Part shown: positions 56,771-64,000 of the stretch, piece after piece
Layout of the letters: every line of letters starts with the position of its first letter
How positions within the stretch are numbered: the stretch's first letter is position 1
Notes under the pieces: model-generated
The model's input: only the letters and a program-made list of their open reading frames with translations
Database searches by the model: none
Told to the model about the DNA's origin: nothing
Translations under genes and position numbers: made by a program
Source of the DNA: Bactrocera neohumeralis
Lineage: Eukaryota; Arthropoda; Insecta; Diptera; Tephritidae
Assembly: GCF_024586455.1 (NCBI RefSeq)
Contig: NC_065921.1
Span: forward strand, 83,512,163-83,576,162
Length of the DNA: 64,000 nt
Direction: 5' to 3'

Positions 56771-58599
56771 TTTCAATTCTATCAATATTATACAAACCTA
56801 TAAGAATTTTAGTCGCAATGACAATTTTGGGGCTTCATGGCGGCATTTCTTTATTCCTTTGGTCTGAGCGTGTCTGATAAACCTCAGATTCCTGAGGAAA
56901 AAGATATTTAAGGGAAATCTATGAGGGATTGTTGGGAAACAAAAATGTATATTTTTTATGAGCCATATACTATATATCTAACTTTGTCTATATATGCATA
57001 TGTTTTTCACATATTTTTTTATTTACTTTCCTTTATATAAACTTCTCACATATTCAGGCCAGTACTTGTGTCTTTAAGCAACGATTGAAGTGCTAACTCA
57101 CTTACTTATCAAACTAATTCGTTTTGCCCAATTGAGCGCCGACAATAAGTACTTTATTTCGACTTCACCTACCGCCTACTTACACCTAGTGCGCATACAC
57201 ACATCTCACATCTAAGGCTCCTACATGCTCTACTCGCCGTAGGCGGCGAAGATCAAACAACAAATACGTTGGTGGTCGTCATATTGTTTTTGCACATCGC
57301 TCTCCGCCTCCAACAGCACACACTCGTCCGTTATTAGCTGCCTAAGTATTTAGGCTCTTTGTAATTGGCTTCACACACACACACAGACACACCTATGCCA
57401 CCTTTTGTTGTTGTCTATTTAACTTTTCACAAAACATATTCCATTACACACACACAATTAAGCAAGTTCTATGGCATTTTGGTGAAAATTATTTTCATAT
57501 TATCGACCCGGTGCTCTACATTGCGACTCTCCTCTCTCATAATCATTGAACTGTCGGTTGCTTGAGTTCGATCGGTCCTTAGCCATCGTGTCTGCGTTGC
57601 ATTGTGTGCTGGGGGTTGGCCGCGTCTATCTGTTGACAAAGCAGTTTTTCTTCGACAACAATGTGGGCCAAATCTTGTTCCCACTCTATTTCTAATTCTA
57701 TTTAGTTGGTGTTGTTGTTTGTGGGAAAATTTCGAAATGCCTGGAAAACGTGCCTTCAACAATTGCCAATTGTTCGTCATTATTTTATTGTTTCTTGCTC
57801 GCTTTAACACGACATTTTGGTGTGCGCATCATCTTTTTGGCATTGTTGTTGGTTTTTTCATAATTTTTTTTTGTTTTTTGTACCAAGCGAGCGCTAGTCT
57901 TTTGGAAAATACAACACTCATGGAACACCCAAGTTGCTGGGGTTGGATGTGGTGAACTTGTATGTTGGGTTTTGCACTTGTCATATTTGATGTCATCTTC
58001 TTTATAAGACACCATTTTAGGTTCTATATAATCAAATGGGGATAAAATGGTATTTAGGAAACCCTTAAATGGCCATAAGCCTTATACGAAGACATGACAT
58101 TTATATTTCAATCCCCATCTATGCCAAATTGCATGAGTTTGCGGTTAATTTAAAATCTTATATAATTTAAATATTTCTCACAGTGATTGCTCTTTTCTTC
58201 CGCTTCGGAGACTCTATTAATGATTTATGTATCCTACTATGTTGAAGAGAATGCATTTTATTTGTAAGTTTTGTGACTTCTTTACATCTTCTGTACTGCT
58301 TCTAAGCAATATAACTCAAATCTGCTGAAGTTGTTGACTTCAAACTTTGAAGTTTATCAAGCTATCTTCAGATTAAGTTAGGTTAAGTTTTTCTCAAAAC
58401 ATATTCTTATTGCAATATTATTTATGAAGTCTGATCTCTTGCAGCATGAAAGCTCCATCGCTTTAGAAAAGCAGTCTCTGGGTCGGTAAACACAGCCTCC
58501 ATAAGGCAACTTTCCCAAATGGATTAAAGCTGATCGACTTCGCCGTGTTCCGAAGTATGGTTATCGGTAGTACTAGATTCTAGCGTAGGGAAATTCATC
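56771..58599. other. intergenic DNA; 57.0-58.0 kb single-copy-looking
   Basis: CA tract at 57370-57392. Overlapping frames at 57469-57955 have no domain. No mobile element is recognised before 58600. Confidence 0.4.
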
Positions 58600-59010
58600 A
58601 AGCTAGCTGGCTGGTTCCGGATCGAAAAGCCGAAAATATTATGATAGACGGAAGACACATCTCCAGGATTTTAGACGTGCCTATACGTAGAAGTTCTGGC
58701 ATTGACTCTGACCACAATCTTGTTGCACCGAAGATACGTGCCCGCCCCTCTGCAGTAAAAAAACAAACGTCAACAAACTCAAGAAAGGTTACACGTCGAG
58801 AATTTGCAATCACAACAGACAGCCGAATGATTTTCTGCTCAACTTGCACTCCTGTTCTCTGACCAGCAACTCGATATAAGGAAATTAAGGGACGGCATTT
58901 CAAGCTCATTGCGTACAGCTGCACAGGAAACCATTGGTTTTCAGAATATGCAAAAAAACTGCTGGAACGATGAGGAATGCCGCGTCGCAGTGGAGAGAAA
59001 ATAGACTGCC
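58600..59010 (+). pseudogene. RTE-clade LINE endonuclease end and linker
   Basis: The frame reads IleMetIleAspGlyArgHisIleSerArgIleLeuAspVal, then SerGlyIleAspSerAspHisAsnLeuValAlaProLysIleArgAla, where Ser-Asp-His is the final catalytic motif of an apurinic-type endonuclease. After a stop and shifts, Asn-Cys-Trp-Asn-Asp-Glu-Glu-Cys-Arg-Val-Ala-Val-Glu-Arg-Lys follows, the linker motif typical of RTE elements. Truncated on both sides and inactive. Confidence 0.8.
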
Positions 59011-59569
59011 TAACTCGCAACGTTACAATGGACCACAAGACAGTTGGAACTATGATATATTCAAAGATCGTTTTTAAATACCTTTTGAATTCAGTGACTC
59101 TCTTCTCCTCGCTCGGTTTCTCTTTGTTAAAAGTTCTGAAAACATTTTAAGTTCTTTCGATTCATTTACAAATTTTCAATACTTCGAGTGTGTAAATCAA
59201 GTTTGTTGCTAAGAATGAGACGAATCTGTTTTTCCCGTCGTATTTAATTCGATATACTAGTAGATATGTAACTGTCTTGAGCACTGGATGTAACTGCCTT
59301 GAGTACAGGAAGACCATTTTGTGGTATTTACAGACAATACAACTCTCTTAAGGTCGGCTTATCGGGCTAGAGACATATACCAAGAACTCTTTAGTGCTCA
59401 TACATGTATTTTCAAGGATTGAACTTTAATAGGTAAGGTTCCAGTCTATCGTCGGTACATCAGTATTTTACCTTTGAAGGAGTCACAGTGCAACCGCCGG
59501 TTTTACCGTGCGAGGTATTAGCACCTTCGCTTTCGGGATGACCTCTCACAGATGTTGAAGCTTCACAAC
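59011..59569. other. intergenic DNA, nothing recognisable
   Basis: A GAGCACTGGATGTAACTGCCTTGAGTACAGG-type short duplication (GTAACTG-CTTGAG twice, near 59268 and 59289) is the only structure seen. Confidence 0.4.
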
Positions 59570-59890
59570 TACCTCCTTTATCCATAGCTTCGAGAAGTTG
59601 TTTTTACATTTTAAGATTTTGGCTCCCTTCAGTCAGCCATTTCAGCGAAGAGCGCATCTAACAGCACAAATTCCACTGCTTTCCATTGGTCCTGCGTAAT
59701 CTGATCCAGCGAATGTGCGCCATAATTAAGTGCTTCTTGGCTACCTCGCTGGCCATTGCTGCCGGCACGGGCGACGGGGATTTCTCTTACTCGAACTCGT
59801 CGCTTGACCTTACAGTGTCCTACTTTCGTCCTTTCGCTTCGGTCGTTTTGCCAGTCCCGCAGTTTAGCTTTCAGCGGATAGCATGTTGTT
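59570..59890. repeat. second copy of the 56.3 kb dispersed repeat
   Basis: Shares with 56290-56770 the order CATAGCT, TTTTACATTT, TTTTGGCTCCCTTCAGTCAGCC (GACCCCCTTCAGCCAGC there), TAACAGCACAAATTCCAC, CTGATCCAGCGAATG and GTCCTACTTTCGTCCTTTCGCTTCGGTC. It ends at a TTGTTGTTGTTGTAG junction with the next repeat. Confidence 0.7.
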
Positions 59891-59949
59891 GTTGTTGTAG
59901 TGACAGAAAACAATCCCGAAGTAATTTCGAAGAAACGTGGCGAGTTAAC

Positions 59950-60605
59950 AGTCCTTGGTTGGATAAAAGTACGGGTTCGCTCCATTTAATTAGATCCGAC
60001 TATCGTGGGATGCATAGTACGCTTTACTTTCCACTATTTTTTTCAGTAGCCCAAGCTAACTTCTCTTCTTCTTTCTTCGTCCGGTTGGACCCGGAATAAA
60101 AATTAAGGTTGGTTCCGCTTACATGAATCCGACTGTGGTGGGACACATGGTACGCCCGGCCTTTCACCTTTTTTCTTTAGCTCAAGCTAACCTCTCCTTC
60201 TCTTTTTACATCCGGTTGGACTCGGATAAAAATCAGGGTTCGTTTTGGTTACTTAGACCAGACTGCCGTCGGACGCATAATACACCGTGCCTTCCACCAT
60301 TTTGTTCTGTAGCCCAAGCTAACCTCTCCTCCTCTTTCTTCGTCTGGTTGGACACTGAATAAAAATCGGGTTTCCTTCCGGACTGTCTTAGTACTTAGAC
60401 CAGACTGTCGTGGCACGCATAGTATGCCCTGCCTTCCAAGCTAACCTTCTCTTTCTTCAACTGGTTGGACCCGGAGTAAAAATCAGATTTCGTTCAGGTT
60501 ACTTCGAACCGACTGTGGAGCGTCCGGTTGAACCCGGAATAAAAATCTGGGTTCGTTCCGGCGTTTTCCTCCTCTTTCTTCATCCGGTTGTACTCGCAAC
60601 TAACA
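59950..60605. repeat. minisatellite, about 131-bp units, six or more copies
   Basis: Unit anchor CCGGTTGGACCCGGA (or variants) lies at 59953, 60081, 60212, 60344, 60461, 60524 and 60584: four long units (128, 131, 132, 117 bp) then two shortened ones (63, 60 bp). Each full unit continues ATAAAAATCAGGGTTCGTT, TTACTTAGACCAGACTG, GTGGGACGCATAGTACGC and AGCCCAAGCTAACCTCTCC. Open frames across it are by-products of the repetition. Confidence 0.85.
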
Positions 60606-62214
60606 AATAATTTCTTAGCAGTTTACAAAAGAACTGAGCCTCTAAGTCTAATATCTAGTCTCATACGAGTGTTATATAACTCATTTGGAGTTAATATAAC
60701 TGTATATTGAATATTTCTCTACAAAATCAAACCAAACTGAGTTCATTCTAGCAGCTTCTTCACTTTATGAAAGACATTCCAACGATTCCAAGTGCTAATA
60801 GAATGTATAATTGGCAGGTACAACCTACACAACAGCTACGAGGTAGGTGTAACTGTAACATTTAAGCACAACAAAAAGAACAACCAAAGGCATGCTAGCA
60901 AATAGTTGAAATAGTTATCTCAGGGCGACTCGAAACTAGTACTTGTCGCTAGATGTAACATAAGTATCAACTTTCGGCATCTACAAGTATCGCGCTCATC
61001 ATAGTGTGCGAGCCTATAGCAAGATATGAAGATAGATGCGTTTAGGCTCAGAGGCCTGCCTACAAGCACTTGGCAATGGGACGGGAGCAACGCCGAGAGC
61101 GTAGCAATTATTTGTTCACAGCGGGCGTCATACTTACCACCTATGATGATGAGCCCTACCCAGCGCACACTACATGCAATAGCAACAACAACAACAGGAG
61201 CAACGGCGGCAGAGTTCCACATGCACACTGTCTACTGTTGCAACGCTGGCAGTGTGTGGCATGTAGCAGATAGACATGCATTGTATTGTAATAAAATCAT
61301 CAATTAGTTATCTGTAGTGTGGACAGGTCCTTTGCATCCTCATGCGGCGCGCGATAATAGAATGTCAACGGCATTGGTAGTACAAAACCAAAAACAAAAA
61401 AACACGAGGAACAACATAAAAAGAAGCTGGACGCACGTAATTGATCGCCTGCAAGATTTCAATGGATTTGTGTGCGTGCGTTTTGCTTGCAACTTGCCAT
61501 CTTGCCATCTTGCCACTTCCTGTGGCGCATATACTACATGTCCTCTGCTTCGTTTTCAACGCTTGTCGGTTTTGTCACTTTGTCAACACTGTTCTTGTTG
61601 TTGTTGCACACTCACGCACACACAGTAGCAGCTTAACTGTGTATTTCAGTGTTTTTTTTGAATGCCTTTTTATATTCGGTGCCCTCAATGAGTAATCTTT
61701 GGCCACCAACTTTGATATTTTTATAGAAATTAAATTTATGTGGCAGCCACTTTATTGTCTTGCTCTAGCTGCTAGTTGTTGTTTGAAAAAGCCGTCGAAA
61801 GGCTGCCGATTGTTGATTTGCCACTTTTGTCTGCTCGTTTGATTTATACGTTTTTGATAGTTCGACTTCCTCTCGGCCACTGCATGTGTGTGTGTGTTTG
61901 CCTGTGTGTGTGTATGCGAAAATCTTTTGACTTGTTGTCTTGTATTTCGCCTTTCTTAATTGTTGCAATTCTAAGCAGCGTGTGTGGCATGATTTTGTGG
62001 TTGAAGTGCAGCTCTGAATATTGGGTATTTCGGTAGCAAATTTCGGCGGATGGCTAAGTGATCGATGACTTGAAGAAGCTACTTGGTAACACTTGTATAT
62101 AATGCTTTATAGAAACATATACATTGTAGCAAAAGAAGAAGAAGAAGAATGCTCAATATGACAAATGATTCCAGTAGAGTCTAAAACAAAACAAAAACAA
62201 CAGCAAAATAATGA
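60606..62214. other. intergenic DNA; 60.9-62.1 kb single-copy-looking
   Basis: CAA and TG tracts (61175-61190, 61885-61915), balanced composition, overlapping frames on both strands without domains. An AAGAAGAAGAAG run sits at 62133-62147. Confidence 0.4.
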
Positions 62215-62700
62215 AAAAGTTTCCTTAAAAAACGTTTTTCTGATCGATTAGTTTGTATGGCAGCTATATGCTATAGTGTTCCGATCTGAACCATTTGTTC
62301 GAAGATGATACTCTTATCTTAGATAATAATCTACACCAAATTTCGCATGGGTAACTTGTCAACTAAAAAAGTTTTCCATACAAGGACTTGATTTTTACCA
62401 ATCAGTTTGTATGGCAGCTATATGCTATAGTGGTCCGATCTGAACAATTTCTTCACAGATTACACTACTACTTTAGGCAATAATCCGTGCTAAATTTCAT
62501 GAATATATCTCCTCAATTGAAAAAGTTTTCCATATAAAGACTTGATTTCGAACGATCGGTTTGTATGACAGCTATGTGCTATTGTAGTCCGATATCAGCA
62601 GCTCCAACAAATAAACAGCTTCTTAGTAAATGAAGGACGTGTAGAAAATTTCAGATTGATAACTCAAAGACTGAGTTACTATTTCGGATATATACTTGCA
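62215..62700 (+). repeat. 154-bp tandem repeat element, copy E (three units)
   Basis: Cores GGCAGCTATATGCTATAG at 62259 and 62414, and GACAGCTATGTGCTATTG at 62567 (steps 155, 153). The closing flank at about 62590-62690 has AAATAAACAGCTTCTTAG, AAAATTTCAGATTGATAACTC and AGACTGAGTTACTA, matching copies A and B in order. Confidence 0.9.
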
Positions 62701-63249
62701 GACTGATCATTTATGCCTCAATACGATCTCTTTTACAGTGCGTCCGTCATTACCTTCTGGGTTATGGGTCTGGGAATATTTTTGGTTGATAGAACAGTAT
62801 TCATCTACTTCGGAGCTGGTTCGCAGGATGAAGTCAAATGTTTCTCACAGTTGCTTAGGCTCTGATGAGTGCCAATTCATCCATGGCGGCCAAGAAATGC
62901 CGCAGAAACTCGTTCGAATTTCAGTTCAACTTCGTCAAACACTACTGCGGAGTCGTCTCGTGGGTTTACCTGTTATCTGTATTGAGGAAACGGAGAATGC
63001 GCCTAGAGATTTCTCGAGTCTAATATATCTTGCAGAATATGAAACATGCGATCTATTGGAAAGCATCGTTGGATGGTTGCTCGAAAAGGGAGTCACATGA
63101 GGGCCAGACCGCTGGAGGCCACATTTAGGCCATCATTAGCCCAATGAAGTAATACTTAAAACGGTGGTTCCGTGGGACAGATATGAGTTCAGCGTAGCTT
63201 AGGTTTAGCGGATTAAAGTTCCACACTCCGGCTTTCGACGCTTCTTCCT
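62701..63249. other. unrecognised sequence, possibly decayed element
   Basis: An open frame (62696-63100) of 134 codons has no motif I recognise, lacks a convincing start and begins in the repeat flank. It may be the upstream or downstream part of the LINE to its right, read in the wrong strand. Confidence 0.3.
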
Positions 63250-64000
63250 ACTATAAAAAAGGCCTATTCTGCTCCCAGATGGCAAATTAAGCCTTATCCA
63301 GCAACTCAATGGATTTGGTAAAAAACTTTATTTATTTTCCACAACTGCTGCTATCTCTTAAGTGGAAACGTCATTCGCATAGTTAATGTTTCAGCGTCTC
63401 ATCATCCTCCGCGCAAGCTCCCAATTCCGCCTAATCCACTTTTCCCAGTTTCTGAATGAGGGTTCTTAAGCGTAGGTGCCCGGTGATGATCTCTACAATG
63501 TTACTAAGCTCCCTGCCTAAACGTAGAAGCGTTTTGCGTTGTCCCACATCGACACTACCCCAAAGTGACTTTGTGGTATGCCCTGTGTTGTTTGTGTTCC
63601 AAGACCGGAGCCGAATAGCCTGGGACAGTTTAGCGGAATTGTGTCGCAAGGATGATAAGATGGTGACAGCTCATCTGCCTTTTCATTTGATGCTTCTAGG
63701 AAGTGGTACCATTCCAAGCAGATAACAGCAGGGATTATTTCTGCGAAAGCATACGAGCCTCACTGGGTAGGTGTTTGATGGAAGACATCCGGGATTCCGG
63801 ATTGCAGTGTAATGAAATGTCTGTAGCTTCCTCCTCTGCGTCTCACTGCATCCAGGTGACCATATTGGTGCGACATAGTTACGAACTGGCTAGCCGATTG
63901 CCTTGTATGTTCTCAACAACGTTTCTTTGTATTTTTCACATATGCTGCCGGCTAGCGACTTGAGAATTTTGTAGCGTCTCTGTACTTTGGCAATAATCGT
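63250..64000 (-). pseudogene. decayed LINE ORF2 end, cut by window edge
   Basis: On the minus strand the frame at 63649-63431 contains LeuSerAsnIleValGluIleIleThrGlyHisLeuArgLeuArgThrLeuIle, the segment before the terminal knuckle of Jockey/I-type LINEs. It is followed by AlaGluAspAspGluThrLeuLysHis and LeuCysGlu with stops. The DNA at 63390-63640 resembles 9590-9760. Upstream coding sequence probably continues beyond the window. Confidence 0.55.

Noticed and set aside
58598..59038. 146-codon minus-strand frame
   Set aside because: It is the antisense of the RTE endonuclease fragment, whose plus-strand translation carries the recognisable motifs.
59686..60362. Two similar open frames (137 and 79 codons) that resemble a repeated protein
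   Set aside because: The similarity comes from the 131-bp minisatellite; the period is not a multiple of three, so the frames cannot form one repeat protein.
1..64000. tRNA, rRNA or other structured RNA genes
   Set aside because: No A/B-box pair with a cloverleaf or rRNA core sequence was noticed by eye; a tRNAscan or Infernal run would be needed to exclude them.

Overview
The window is nuclear DNA from a higher (cyclorrhaphous) fly, most likely a true fruit fly (Tephritidae). It is AT-rich, full of CA/TG and TATG/TACA microsatellites and CAA/TTG runs, littered with decayed mariner, RTE-clade and Jockey/R1-like LINE fragments, and carries one recognisable host gene. That gene encodes a paired-box plus homeodomain protein whose N-terminus, paired domain, octapeptide and homeodomain match Drosophila gooseberry (gsb). 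The species call is an inference from gene type and repeat flavour.

Layout. About 1-46.9 kb is intergenic: blocks of apparently single-copy, GC-richer, CAA/TTG-rich DNA (for example 7.0-8.2, 11.0-12.4, 15.0-15.8, 17.6-18.7, 21.1-22.2, 34.8-36.6 and 40.9-41.8 kb) alternate with transposon fossils and tandem repeats. No gooseberry-neuro exon was found there, although in Drosophila that paralogue lies close upstream of gsb and is, as I recall, transcribed divergently. About 46.9-55.4 kb is the gsb locus: a repeat-poor upstream block, a short coding exon 1 (48673-48727), a 4756-bp intron with a 1.7-kb AT-only tract, and a large exon 2 (53484-54991) carrying nearly all of the 520-residue protein, then a short 3' UTR. 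From 55.5 kb to the end the DNA is again repeat-rich, with two minisatellites, an RTE endonuclease fragment, and a LINE end at the right edge.

The most striking non-genic structure is a family of five copies (0.7-1.5, 6.2-6.6, 34.1-34.8, 41.9-42.9 and 62.2-62.7 kb, in both orientations) of one composite repeat: a unique flank of about 110-130 bp on one side, followed by 3-6 tandem units with a period very close to 154 bp. The constant architecture suggests a mobile element with an internal tandem array. Also notable are a 246-bp-period array built on two related 14-bp palindromes (30.4-31.4 kb), a 342-bp segment bounded by near-perfect 29-bp inverted repeats (32570-32911), a minisatellite of about 131 bp (59.95-60.6 kb) related to a single copy at 25.8 kb, and two short ORFs that look like secreted peptides. 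I found no convincing new protein-coding system. Coordinates of transposon fossils are approximate because they were read by eye from broken reading frames.
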